64,000 nucleotides of DNA, taken from contig NZ_CP041217.1 in the NCBI RefSeq assembly GCF_006542275.1, positions 3,536,501-3,600,500 on the forward strand, in the 5' to 3' direction. Both the position numbers and the translations under genes were made by a program. The stretch comes from Saccharibacillus brassicae (GTDB lineage Bacteria; Bacillota; Bacilli; Paenibacillales; Paenibacillaceae). Below the pieces are notes generated by a model that saw only the letters and a list, made by a program, of their open reading frames with translations, did not search any database and had not been told where the DNA came from. Positions 35,908 through 44,598 of this stretch are shown piece by piece. Numbering within the stretch: position 1 is the stretch's first letter; the number at the start of each line of letters is the position of its first letter.

Positions 35908-38280
35908 TTGAAGGGAATATTAGAAAAACACAAAGAAGTCGCTTCTTATTTGGATATTACGAGCGATATTCATTTTTTGAACCAATTGATCAAGCAAATA
36001 GAAAGTGAAACATTTTATATTCCGGTAATCGGTCAATACTCAGCAGGTAAAACCAGTTTTTTGAATGCTTTATTCAAAGTTGATTATTTGCCTACACGAG
36101 GAACGGAAACGACTTCTTTTGCCACTTTTATTGCATACGGAGAACATGATCATGCCTTAGTCGAATACAGAGATGGAAATATGAAAGAAATTACAATAGA
36201 AGAATTGTCTCTTTATCGACATGGAGAAAGCAACCCCGAATTGGTGAATATCAAAGCCTTACATTTAAAAATTAAAGATCCAATATTGAAAACAGGCGCG
36301 ATTTTTGTAGATACTCCAGGACTTAATACTCTCGCGCAACACCATGAAGAGACAACATTGAACGTCATTGCTCAAGCGAATTTCTTGATTTACGTAATGG
36401 GTAAATCGCTCACAGATTACGATCTCAAACTTTTTCGTCAGGTAGAGGAGAACGGGATCGACTTGATCCTTATCAGAACCAAGTTAGACGAAGTTAAAAG
36501 CTCGGAAGAGAATCTTGAAGAGCTTATTCTGCAAGAAAAAAAGAAAGTCCAGCAAGAATTAGGGGCTTCTCTTTGTTGGTTCGGGATAAGTACTTATCCT
36601 GAATGGTTGCAGCAACCATCTTGGAGCCGACGTCTGAACGAAATCGGTAATTACCTAAAATATGATGTGGCCGCAAAAATGGGACAGATTAAAGAAAGAT
36701 ATATTCAACATCAACTTACGTCTCTGACTTCTGAATGGGTAAAGCAACTCGAAGAAAAGAAAGCGACTGCTCAGGCCGCAACTCGTTTGGAAGAACAACA
36801 GATTCAAAAACAGATTAATTACCTAGAAGAGCAAGCCTTAAAGCAAGAGAGAACGATGCTGGAAAATTCGCGAGATATTCATAATCATTTAGTTACTTTC
36901 TCATCACAAGTAATTAGTAAGATTACGTATTTGAAAAACGAAGCTTCTGAAAGTTTTGAGAATAAAATGATGAGGCTGCCTGATCTGCATGCGATGCAAC
37001 AACAAGCTCAAACTCTTGCTACCAAGGAAATCGGGATTTACTTGAGCGAGGTGAAATCCATGTGCCAAGCATACTCGCATAAAATGATCGAAGAAGGATA
37101 CCGAAAAGCTGGAGTAGAACTTCATGAAATTTCAGAAGAGATCAACGATAGTTTGAATCTTGAATTTTGTCCGGAATTGGAGCTGCCCAGTCCCGAGCAG
37201 TTGGATCGTTCCGGTCAGCGTAAAGTAGAGGAGCTAACCGAGGCGCTGGAATCTTTGAATGAAGCCTTACATTACGATGAGTTGGAATTAAGCGAATTAA
37301 ATCAGAATAAAGAAAAATTGCGTTCGACTTTAAACAAATCTAAGCAAGCCGTTGTAGAGGTGAAGGGGGAACTTGAAAAGTTAGGTTCTTTTGATGCTCC
37401 GATGAAATGGATAGAAGGAGACAAAAAAGCATCTGAAACTATGAAAAAACTCGGCAGCGTATTAGATATGCTCACTGTGTTCATTCCTACTACAGCCCCT
37501 ATTAAATTAGCCGGTCAAGCCGGCAAAATAACAAAAACGATGCAAATAGCAGCGAAAGCTTCAGAGGTTGCCAAAACCGCTCAGACCCTAAACCAAGGCT
37601 TTGAAATTGTAGAAGAAATGATGCAACATAAAAAAAACCAAAAAGGAAGCCAAGTGCATCCGAAAAGTCCGGGACTTTCATTTGTTAATAAAGGAACTGC
37701 CCTTGATATAATCAAAAGTATTTCTTTGGAATACTGGTTTGAGAAAACAGGGAATCTTTTTGACACCCCTTCTTATTATGAGATTGATCGAGAAGCGCAT
37801 GAGTCGTATTCGAAGCAAAAAAAACGGTTGGAAGATCGTCAGCATGAGGCGATACATCAGCAAATGATCGCATTGCAATCTAATAGTTTAATCCATAATC
37901 AAGAATCGAAATTGAAAAGACGACAAGAAATTAATACGAAAACGCAAAAAGCTCTAGCCAGACAACTTGAAGCTGCCAGTGAACAGGCCAAGAAAGACGG
38001 ACGGATGAATTACAGCCTGCAGTTGAAGATATTGTTTGAGCAGGAAATTCAGCGTCTTAACCAGACATTGCTTCCCCAAATCGAAAAATTTTACAAAGAT
38101 CGTGCCAATATGATCGTATTGGAGGCTATGGCCGGAGTTCAGAAACGAATTGACGATCTCAAGAAAATGCTCAGTCAAACTTTGGTTGATAAAAACAAAG
38201 CTCACGAACAAATAGAGCAAAGTCTTGCACAGTGCAATGACTACTTGAACTGGATACGTAATCTTGAGGTCAAAGCGTGA
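35908..38280 (+). CDS. Dynamin-like GTPase 3
   Basis: A 790-aa dynamin-like GTPase. AAGGAG abuts ATG 35899, so TTG 35908, nine bases behind it, is the better start. G1 is GQYSAGKT at 42-49, G3 DTPG at 135-138, G4 TKLD at 191-194. It is the most diverged of the three. After coiled-coil from about 265 there is an apolar stretch (LGSVLDMLTVFIPTT and following, roughly residues 510-560), a good candidate for a membrane-inserting paddle. A second coiled-coil closes the protein, as in bacterial dynamins that fold back into a stalk. It overlaps the next gene by four bases (GTGA). Confidence 0.9.
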   Translation: MKGILEKHKEVASYLDITSDIHFLNQLIKQIESETFYIPVIGQYSAGKTSFLNALFKVDYLPTRGTETTSFATFIAYGEHDHALVEYRDGNMKEITIEELSLYRHGESNPELVNIKALHLKIKDPILKTGAIFVDTPGLNTLAQHHEETTLNVIAQANFLIYVMGKSLTDYDLKLFRQVEENGIDLILIRTKLDEVKSSEENLEELILQEKKKVQQELGASLCWFGISTYPEWLQQPSWSRRLNEIGNYLKYDVAAKMGQIKERYIQHQLTSLTSEWVKQLEEKKATAQAATRLEEQQIQKQINYLEEQALKQERTMLENSRDIHNHLVTFSSQVISKITYLKNEASESFENKMMRLPDLHAMQQQAQTLATKEIGIYLSEVKSMCQAYSHKMIEEGYRKAGVELHEISEEINDSLNLEFCPELELPSPEQLDRSGQRKVEELTEALESLNEALHYDELELSELNQNKEKLRSTLNKSKQAVVEVKGELEKLGSFDAPMKWIEGDKKASETMKKLGSVLDMLTVFIPTTAPIKLAGQAGKITKTMQIAAKASEVAKTAQTLNQGFEIVEEMMQHKKNQKGSQVHPKSPGLSFVNKGTALDIIKSISLEYWFEKTGNLFDTPSYYEIDREAHESYSKQKKRLEDRQHEAIHQQMIALQSNSLIHNQESKLKRRQEINTKTQKALARQLEAASEQAKKDGRMNYSLQLKILFEQEIQRLNQTLLPQIEKFYKDRANMIVLEAMAGVQKRIDDLKKMLSQTLVDKNKAHEQIEQSLAQCNDYLNWIRNLEVKA

Positions 38281-39497
38281 TTCAGTTGAAGCGAATATTA
38301 CAGACGTACACTCCAGTTATAATTGGCGGTATGTTGGATGCGTCAGAACGCTATGACTGGTTCAGAAACCTGATTCGAGTTGGATTCGGAAATGTGTCGA
38401 TGATTCAAGAAATTGAAAAAGATGAAGGAGATATTCCTCTGATTTTCTTTTCAGATAAGCAGCCGTCTTGCTGGATTGAAACAATCGAAGAAACCTGGTT
38501 ACCATGGACGGAGCCGCTTCAAGATCAAGCATCTATTCAGGCTAAATATTTCTCGGTATCAGACCGTGTGCTTCCTGACGGTTTTGTGTTCATTATGCTT
38601 CCTTCATTCAGGAAAAGTTCGTATGTTGACCTTTCGGAATCACGATTATTTCGTAGTAAGGATTGGAGAACGGAAGGATCACATTTACTTTGGATGGATA
38701 GTTTTCCTTTTGTTCAAGCGAGTTCGTTGAAGATTTTTGAAGATCTGAGCAGGCAGATGCGTCCTATTCGAAAAACGATCGGAATATTACAATCTTCGCG
38801 TCGTTATGCCTATTCAGATCTGGAAATGAAAGTCTCGCTCGAAGAACGATCGGCTGCGGAGTGGAAAAGGCAAGTCGTTTGCGACGAGCAGATTATAATC
38901 GGTTCTGAAGAATTCGACCATCGTTTTTTTGCCTCTTTTTTATATCTACGCCCTGATCGGCTTCTAAAAATTGAAGAAGAAGTTTACGAAGAAATCAATC
39001 AAAAACGTCGATTTTTCGAAAAGTATGTTCGAGAAGATTATTCGATAGTTTTAGGTGAAATGCAGCCTGATACCATCGCTCTTATTTTCGAGTATGAGAG
39101 TTGGAGACAAACGGCTCCAACCGATCTTGTAGAATATTGGAATCAAAGAACGTCCCGTCTGATAGTCCATGAATTGAACGAAAAGATTATGGAATTCATA
39201 GCGTTTAAGATAGATGGGACTGAGATATATTCTCTTAAATCTTATTTTCAGCCTTATATAGACGAAGTATGGAAGGCAGGTTTTTTATTGATTTCAAGTA
39301 GGCTTGGGAAAATAAACTTGTCTCCTTCACTGTCTCAATTCGATTTCATGCCTGCTATTAAGTCATTGAAAATTCGTTATATAGAGCAGCTTAATGAAAT
39401 CATTAAAGTTTCTATGTACAACGTCATACAAGATTCTATTCAAAATCATTACGATTTATGGAAAAGGGGGACAAAGAAAGATGCATATGAATGCTAA
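38277..39497 (+). CDS. Unrecognised 406-aa protein, possible pseudo-GTPase
   Basis: No known family. GTG 38277 overlaps the stop of GTPase 3. It has no P-loop. The order of strands recalls a dynamin G domain, though: DGFVFIMLPSF sits where G3 (VFIDTPGL) would be, then SHLLWMDSFPF, then TIGILQSSRRYAYSD where G4 would be. After residue 215 it is helical and ends in a Lys-rich tail. I suggest a degenerate GTPase that partners the active ones (inference only). It is soluble, without a signal peptide or membrane helix. It overlaps the next gene by 17 bases, so translation is coupled. Confidence 0.6.
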   Translation: MIQLKRILQTYTPVIIGGMLDASERYDWFRNLIRVGFGNVSMIQEIEKDEGDIPLIFFSDKQPSCWIETIEETWLPWTEPLQDQASIQAKYFSVSDRVLPDGFVFIMLPSFRKSSYVDLSESRLFRSKDWRTEGSHLLWMDSFPFVQASSLKIFEDLSRQMRPIRKTIGILQSSRRYAYSDLEMKVSLEERSAAEWKRQVVCDEQIIIGSEEFDHRFFASFLYLRPDRLLKIEEEVYEEINQKRRFFEKYVREDYSIVLGEMQPDTIALIFEYESWRQTAPTDLVEYWNQRTSRLIVHELNEKIMEFIAFKIDGTEIYSLKSYFQPYIDEVWKAGFLLISSRLGKINLSPSLSQFDFMPAIKSLKIRYIEQLNEIIKVSMYNVIQDSIQNHYDLWKRGTKKDAYEC

Positions 39498-40401
39498 ATG
39501 GATAACGAGTCTGGGCTGTTTTATTTTCACTTTTTCTTTACTATTTCCTTCTTATAAGGCTTATGAAGGTATAGGTTATGTAAGTATCGCTATCAGTTCA
39601 CTAATTATCGGTTTTTTGAGTTATACCATGATTGAAGGACTGCAAAAAAATCAGGCTGCCCGCCTTGCGAGGCATCAGCAGCTTGTTGTTTCGCTTCAAG
39701 AAGGGCAGGCGAAAAGGGACGTCCAATATGATCAGTTTCAAGATTTTTCCAGAAATATGCAACAAAATATTTTACAGACCATAGAAGGAATGAAAGAGTT
39801 CCAGAACAAATCGATTCAAGAATTATCCGAATTCAGTACAACGATAAACCAATTGACATTGGAACAACAAGAACAAACCAAGAAAATCTCGAAAAAATTG
39901 AGCGAGTTCACCTCTCGATTAACAGCTTTGTTTGAGGAGCGATTAAAAGAAGAATTTGCCGATTTGAAAGTAATCAAAACTGGAATCAATCATACTTTGG
40001 AAGAAATGAGAGCGGAGAATTACCGTAGTCAGAAAAGGCATGACGAACATTTCGAAGAGAACAAAATTATATTTAGTGGATTGGCCTCTAAGCTTGAAGG
40101 GCTATATCAAGAAGAACAACGTAATTCTCGACAGCATTGGTCTGAAATTAAAACAACAGTTCAGGATACTTTAGAAGATACTCAGAATTCCTTGGAGAAC
40201 GTTATGAAATCACAAAGGAAAGATTTGCGTTCTATAATGGAGGAAGTTGGCGAACACCAACAAAACATTTTGGAGGAAATTTTAAATCAAAGCAAAATAC
40301 AGGGCGATCATACGGAATTACTAAGAAAAGTGCAAGAAGAAATTTTGCTGATGAATCATGAAGATATGGAACTTATGTCTAAAGTGCTGGAGAGGATCTA
40401 A
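39481..40401 (+). CDS. Membrane-anchored coiled-coil protein
   Basis: A 306-aa protein. ATG 39481 has GGGGG about ten bases before. Two membrane helices lie at about 6-23 and 31-51, with a short external loop between. The remaining 250 residues face the cytoplasm and are an almost continuous coiled coil (Gln, Glu and Lys rich; e.g. LEEQQEQTKK-like heptads). It resembles membrane tethers or tip-less chemoreceptor-like rods. In this operon it is the only member with clear membrane helices, so it may anchor or recruit the GTPases (inference). No enzymatic motif. Confidence 0.72.
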   Translation: MHMNAKWITSLGCFIFTFSLLFPSYKAYEGIGYVSIAISSLIIGFLSYTMIEGLQKNQAARLARHQQLVVSLQEGQAKRDVQYDQFQDFSRNMQQNILQTIEGMKEFQNKSIQELSEFSTTINQLTLEQQEQTKKISKKLSEFTSRLTALFEERLKEEFADLKVIKTGINHTLEEMRAENYRSQKRHDEHFEENKIIFSGLASKLEGLYQEEQRNSRQHWSEIKTTVQDTLEDTQNSLENVMKSQRKDLRSIMEEVGEHQQNILEEILNQSKIQGDHTELLRKVQEEILLMNHEDMELMSKVLERI

Positions 40402-40402
40402 T

Positions 40403-40735
40403 ATGATGCTTTCTCAGATTTCGGAAGTCCATATTTATCGAGCGGCTCTTTTAAAAGTGATGTATGAGTACGTCAAAAGCTTGCACGATAAGCCGTCCAA
40501 TCGCTATAAATTGAGTCTGCTCCGCACAATAAAAAGCGAAGAATCGGTAAAAATTCAAGAAAATTTATATCTCTTTGATCAGATCACCGCAAGCATCTTA
40601 AGAAATGCTGGGAATGGAAATCTCAAAAGAGCTTTTCACTTTTTGGTTGTATTGAACTGGCTGACGCAGCAGACGCAAAAGCAGATCGATTCTATAGATT
40701 TTCTGGAAGTTCTCTTGGAACAAAAAAGAAATTAA
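40403..40735 (+). CDS. Small helical protein, last gene of dynamin operon
   Basis: A 110-aa soluble protein beginning one base after the previous stop (ATG 40403; ATG 40406 also possible; GAGAGG upstream). It is predicted all-helical (VHIYRAALLKVMYEYVKSL, then FHFLVVLNWLTQQTQKQID). No family recognised. Its tight coupling to the other five genes suggests a small accessory subunit. The operon ends at the hairpin just downstream. Confidence 0.6.
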   Translation: MMLSQISEVHIYRAALLKVMYEYVKSLHDKPSNRYKLSLLRTIKSEESVKIQENLYLFDQITASILRNAGNGNLKRAFHFLVVLNWLTQQTQKQIDSIDFLEVLLEQKRN

Positions 40736-40742
40736 GGCGCTT

Positions 40743-40793
40743 CATATAGCGAAGGCAGAGACTTTAGAATAAAGTCTCTGCCTTCGTTATATG
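40743..40793. terminator. Long bidirectional terminator, right edge of AT-rich island
   Basis: Two 23-base arms match at 22 positions: CATATAGCGAAGGCAGAGAC and onward, around AGAAT. It lies between the dynamin operon and the convergent GNAT gene, and marks the change back to GC-rich DNA. No strong T-run. Confidence 0.75.
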
Positions 40794-41251
40794 TTCGACA
40801 GCTTTTTGCTCATAAACAAACTATACGGGTCCAGCTCATAATCGCCAAACGGCCCGCATTCCGCGAATCCGTGCTTCTCGTACAGCTTCCGTGCCGGCAG
40901 GAACGCGTCCATCGAGCCCGTCTCCAGACTGATCCGTTCGCAGCCGCGTTTGCGTGCTTCCCCGATCGCGTGGATCAGCAGCTTCTCCGCCACGCCTTTG
41001 CGCAGATGCCGGGTATCGGTCTTCATCGATTTGAGTTCCACATGGCCGGCGTCCAGTTCCTTGATCGCGCCGCAGCCGAGCAGTTCCCCGTCTTCCCAGG
41101 CGGTCCAGAACGTAATCCCGGGTCTGCGCAGCTTGTCCAGATCCAGCGCGTGAATGCTCTCGGGCGGCGAATGCAGCGTCATGCTGTGCAGATGGTCTTC
41201 CAGCAGCGCGGCGATTTCGGGTCCTTGAAGGTCGTCGATTCTGATATGCAT
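40787..41251 (-). CDS. GNAT-family N-acetyltransferase
   Basis: A 154-aa acetyl-CoA-dependent acetyltransferase. I start at ATG 41251 (MHIRIDDLQG), eight bases after AGAGGAG; that RBS lies inside the longer frame. The acetyl-CoA site is HLRKGVAEKLLIHAI (R/Q-x-x-G-x-G/A type). Then ISLETGSMDAFLPARKLYEKHGF gives the typical strand-helix end of GNAT enzymes and is shared with many uncharacterised members. The substrate is unknown. It converges on the dynamin operon, and is itself GC-rich. Confidence 0.87.
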   Translation of the reverse strand: MHIRIDDLQGPEIAALLEDHLHSMTLHSPPESIHALDLDKLRRPGITFWTAWEDGELLGCGAIKELDAGHVELKSMKTDTRHLRKGVAEKLLIHAIGEARKRGCERISLETGSMDAFLPARKLYEKHGFAECGPFGDYELDPYSLFMSKKLSNI

Positions 41252-41483
41252 GAAGTTCGCTCCTCTATAATTCATCGTCTATGCGTAAATCTTACCCCGA
41301 AACGTTTCGCCCCGCAAGGATGAAAGCTTACGCGAGAACGGGTTTTGCCCGGATTGCGTTCGATTTCTCTTTTTCAAGACAGAATAGCTTACATGTATAA
41401 AAAAGCGGGACATCCGGCGGAGTTGACCCTCTGCGGGGCGCGTTATAAGGTAGAACAAAAAGCGCCGACGGGAGGGGAACGAA

Positions 41484-42428
41484 GTGAGCGAAGCAAGCGG
41501 AAGCCTGTTCGGGGGCGAGCTGCTGGAGAGCGGGTACGGCCCGAGGTTCCACGCCTATTACTACAAACAGTGGAAAGCTTACCGGATGGATTACCATCGC
41601 CACGACTGCATGGAGATCATGTACCTGATGACCGGCAGCTGCATCGTGGACGTCATGGCCGAAGAAGGGCGCGAAGAGCGCCATAGGTTAAAAAAAGGCG
41701 AGCTCATCCTGCTGGACGCAAACGTCCCGCATCGGCTGATCGTCGAGGAAGGCACGCCCTGCCGGATGCTGAACGTGGAATTTTCCGTCGCTCCTCTGGC
41801 GCCCGGCGACGAGAGCGCGCTCAGTATCGGCATGCTGGCCCGCGAAGAGCCGCCGCTTGCGGAACTGCTGGACAGCCCGGCGGCGAGTCTCGTCCTGCAT
41901 GATCCCGAAGAAGTGCCGCATACGCTCAAATCGCTCGTGCTGGAGCTGGATCGCCGGCAGGGCCGGCAAAACGTGATGGTGCGGCTGCTGTTCGCCGAAC
42001 TGCTGCTGCGGCTCGCCCGGCTGCGGGTGGAACGGCTGCACACCGGTCCCCAGCAGGCTTCGCATTACGTGCGCGCCGCGATCGAATACCTGCACCAGAA
42101 CTACGACCGCGGCATCCGCGTCCCGGAAATCGCGGCCGCCGTCAATCTGCATCCCGGCTATCTGCACCGCCTGTTCAAGCAGCATACCGGGCGCACGCTG
42201 ACGGATTACCTGAACGCGCTGCGCATGGACAAAGCCAAGATGCTGCTGACCGGCAGCGCCGTTCCGGTCGCCGAAATCGCGGACTACGTCGGCATCGCCA
42301 GCCGGCCGTATTTCCATCTCCTGTTTCGCAAGTACAGCGGCTGCACGCCGACGGAATACCGGGAAGGCGCCGAGCCCGACTCCTGGAAAAAAGGACGGAG
42401 CGGCGCGGAAGAAGCCGAAGGCGGCTGA
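41484..42428 (+). CDS. AraC-family regulator, probably of alpha-galactoside use
   Basis: A 314-aa transcription factor. GTG 41484 follows GGGAGGGG. The N-terminal cupin domain (about 20-130) has HRHDCMEIMYL and KGELILLDANVPH, typical of sugar-binding AraC members. The C-terminal DNA-binding domain (about 195-297) has two HTH motifs: IRVPEIAAAVNLHPGYLHRLF and VAEIADYVGIASRPYFHLL in shortened form. It lies 170 bases before the alpha-galactosidase gene in the same direction, so it likely controls it as MelR/MsmR-type regulators do. Confidence 0.9.
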   Translation: MSEASGSLFGGELLESGYGPRFHAYYYKQWKAYRMDYHRHDCMEIMYLMTGSCIVDVMAEEGREERHRLKKGELILLDANVPHRLIVEEGTPCRMLNVEFSVAPLAPGDESALSIGMLAREEPPLAELLDSPAASLVLHDPEEVPHTLKSLVLELDRRQGRQNVMVRLLFAELLLRLARLRVERLHTGPQQASHYVRAAIEYLHQNYDRGIRVPEIAAAVNLHPGYLHRLFKQHTGRTLTDYLNALRMDKAKMLLTGSAVPVAEIADYVGIASRPYFHLLFRKYSGCTPTEYREGAEPDSWKKGRSGAEEAEGG

Positions 42429-42496
42429 CCGCTGCTCGGCTTCGGCGCACGAAAGTGAGAATTTTTAACACATATCGCCGCAAGTGGTCACAATAT

Positions 42497-42510
42497 TGAT
42501 AACGCTTTCC
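42497..42510 (+). promoter_or_regulatory. Candidate CcpA-binding cre site before melA
   Basis: TGATAACGCTTTCC agrees with the loose cre consensus TGWNANCGNTNWCA at all positions but the last. It lies about 90 bases before the melA start, as expected for carbon catabolite repression. Confidence 0.55.
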
Positions 42511-42601
42511 AACCCCCTCCTGCTAAGATGGGCATGCAGGTTAATCTCAAGCCGCCGGATCAGCCGGATCATTGACCGAAGCGGCGAAAGGGGCAAAAGG
42601 G

Positions 42602-44122
42602 ATGTCTTTCAAAGTGACTTTTATCGGAGCGGGCAGTATCGGATTCACGCGGGGGCTGCTGCGCGATCTGCTCAGCGTGCCGGAATTCGCGAATATCGAA
42701 GTCTCGTTCATGGATATCGACCGCCGGAATCTGGACATGGTGACGGAGCTGTGCCAGCGCGACATCGACGAGAACGGGCTCTCGATCCGTATCCGTCCGA
42801 CGACGGACCGGCGCGAAGCGCTGGAAGGTGCCAAGTACGTATTTTGTACCATTCGGGTCGGCGGGCTCGAAGCGTTCGCCACCGACGTGGATATTCCGCT
42901 CAAGTACGGCGTGGACCAGTGCGTCGGCGATACGCTGTGCGCGGGCGGCATCATGTACGGGCAGCGGGGCATCGCCGAGATGCTGGAGATCTGCCGCGAT
43001 ATTCGGGAGCAGGCCGCGCCGGACGTGCTGCTGCTCAACTATTCCAATCCGATGGCGATGCTCACGTGGGCCTGCATCAAATACGGCGGCGTTCGCACGA
43101 TCGGGCTGTGCCACGGCGTCCAGCACGGACACCATCAGATCGCGGAAGTGTACGGACTGGACAAAAAAGACGTGGACATTATCTGCGCCGGCATCAATCA
43201 CCAGACGTGGTACGTGTCCGCCAAGCATAAAGGCCGCGACCTGACGGAAGGGCTGCTGGAAGCGTTCGAGCGGCATCCGGAATACAGCCGCACCGAGAAA
43301 GTCCGGATCGACATGCTGCGCCGCTTCGGTTATTACAGCACCGAATCGAACGGGCATCTGAGCGAATACGTGCCGTGGTACCGCAAGCGCAGCGACGAGA
43401 TCAAGGACTGGATCGATCTCAGCAGTTGGATCAACGGAGAGACGGGCGGCTATTTGCGGGTATGCACGGAAGGGCGGAGCTGGTTCGAGACCGATTTTCC
43501 GAACTGGCTCCGGGACCCGGCGTTCGTCTACGGGTCGGAGCATCGCGGCGAAGAACACGGTTCCTACATCGTGGAAGGCCTGGAGACGGGGCGCGTCTAC
43601 CGCGGACACTTCAATACGGTCAACGGCGGCATTATTCCGAACCTGCCGGCCGACGCGATTATCGAAGCGCCGGGCTACGTCGATCGCAGCGGCATCTCGA
43701 TGCCGGTCGTCGGCGATCTGCCGCTCGGCGCGGCCGCGGTATGCAATGTGAGCATCTCCGTGCAGCGTCTGGCGGTTGAAGCGGCCGTAAGCGGCGACGA
43801 CAAACTGCTGCGCCAGGCGTTTATGCTGGACCCGCTCGTCGGCGCGGTCTGCAACCCGAAAGAGATCTGGCAGATGGTCGACGAGATGCTCGTAGCCGGA
43901 GAGCCGTGGCTGCCGCAGTACGGCGGCGCGATCGCGGCGGCCAAGGCGCGCCTCGTTTCCGGCGACCTGATTCCGACGCGCGCAGACAGCGAAGGCGCGG
44001 CACGCCTCAAAGTGAAAACGGTCGAGGAGATGCAGCAGGACCGCGAAGCGGCGAACAAAAACGCCGGCGAGTCCGACAAAGGCAAAGACCGGGAGAAAGT
44101 GCAGTCGCCGCAGGACGTCTAA
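42602..44122 (+). CDS. melA: GH4 alpha-galactosidase
   Basis: A 506-aa NAD+- and Mn2+-dependent hydrolase of glycoside hydrolase family 4, cutting alpha-galactosides such as melibiose in the cytoplasm. The N-terminal Rossmann fold is VTFIGAGSIGFTRGLL. The metal site is Cys170-His171 in GLCHGVQHG with the His of GINHQTW; NYSNPMA is also conserved. The CHG form, not CN or CH-S, supports an alpha-galactosidase of MelA type over 6-phospho-glucosidases. ATG 42602 follows AAAGGGG. The last 30 residues are a charged tail beyond the usual family end. Its stop codon is the first base triplet of repeat element B. Confidence 0.9.
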   Translation: MSFKVTFIGAGSIGFTRGLLRDLLSVPEFANIEVSFMDIDRRNLDMVTELCQRDIDENGLSIRIRPTTDRREALEGAKYVFCTIRVGGLEAFATDVDIPLKYGVDQCVGDTLCAGGIMYGQRGIAEMLEICRDIREQAAPDVLLLNYSNPMAMLTWACIKYGGVRTIGLCHGVQHGHHQIAEVYGLDKKDVDIICAGINHQTWYVSAKHKGRDLTEGLLEAFERHPEYSRTEKVRIDMLRRFGYYSTESNGHLSEYVPWYRKRSDEIKDWIDLSSWINGETGGYLRVCTEGRSWFETDFPNWLRDPAFVYGSEHRGEEHGSYIVEGLETGRVYRGHFNTVNGGIIPNLPADAIIEAPGYVDRSGISMPVVGDLPLGAAAVCNVSISVQRLAVEAAVSGDDKLLRQAFMLDPLVGAVCNPKEIWQMVDEMLVAGEPWLPQYGGAIAAAKARLVSGDLIPTRADSEGAARLKVKTVEEMQQDREAANKNAGESDKGKDREKVQSPQDV

Positions 44123-44301
44123 CGAATCCTCATATCGCTAATCCCGCTTTTTCGGCCATTTCGGAAATGTAACGAATCCTCGTAACGTTATTCGCTTCTT
44201 TTGGGCCGAATCGGGCCGTTTGGAGACCATTAGCGTGATAACGATTCGTTAGATTCGGAAAAAGGCCCAAAAGCCTGAAATAGCGTGACGACGATTCGTT
44301 A
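44120..44301. repeat. 182-bp four-repeat palindromic element, copy B
   Basis: Repeats begin at 44120, 44170, 44231 and 44281, the same 50/61/50 spacing as copies A and C. The first repeat supplies the melA stop codon (TAA). Same orientation as the other copies. The spacers GCTTTTTCGGCC and GGAAAAAGGCCC show partial inverted complementarity. Confidence 0.88.
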
Positions 44302-44422
44302 GCGTGCGGCGCAGGCGTGGCGTTTGCATATTTGGTTTGATAGGCAGCGGCGAAAATAGCCAGCAGCGAAGAGGTCAAGCGGCGAAGAGTCGGAACAGCG
44401 ACCATCCGCGATACGGGAAAAC

Positions 44423-44464
44423 AAAAAAGCGAAAGGCTCCACTTGAGTGGAACTTTCGCTTTTT
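44423..44464. terminator. Bidirectional terminator
   Basis: AAAAAGCGAAAGgcTCCACT pairs with AGTGGAacTTTCGCTTTTT around TG, for melA and the convergent DJ-1-like gene. Confidence 0.9.
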
Positions 44465-44598
44465 GGCGCGCTCGGCCGTTTGGCCGAAGGTGCTTCATTT
44501 ATGCGGCTGCACCAGCCTCTGCTGCGCCAACCGCCGCTGCACCAGCTGCCGCTTCACAACGGCCGCGCCGCCAACGGCCTTGCAGCCCGGCGGCACGT

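Noticed and set aside
31198-40735. Mobile island with attachment sites
   Set aside because: Base composition suggests transfer, but I found no integrase, tRNA gene or flanking direct repeats, so I do not mark island ends.
44120-44301. Four 21-bp repeats as a small CRISPR array
   Set aside because: Two repeats are inverted relative to the other two, spacers are of two lengths, and the same layout recurs at three sites. No cas genes are present.
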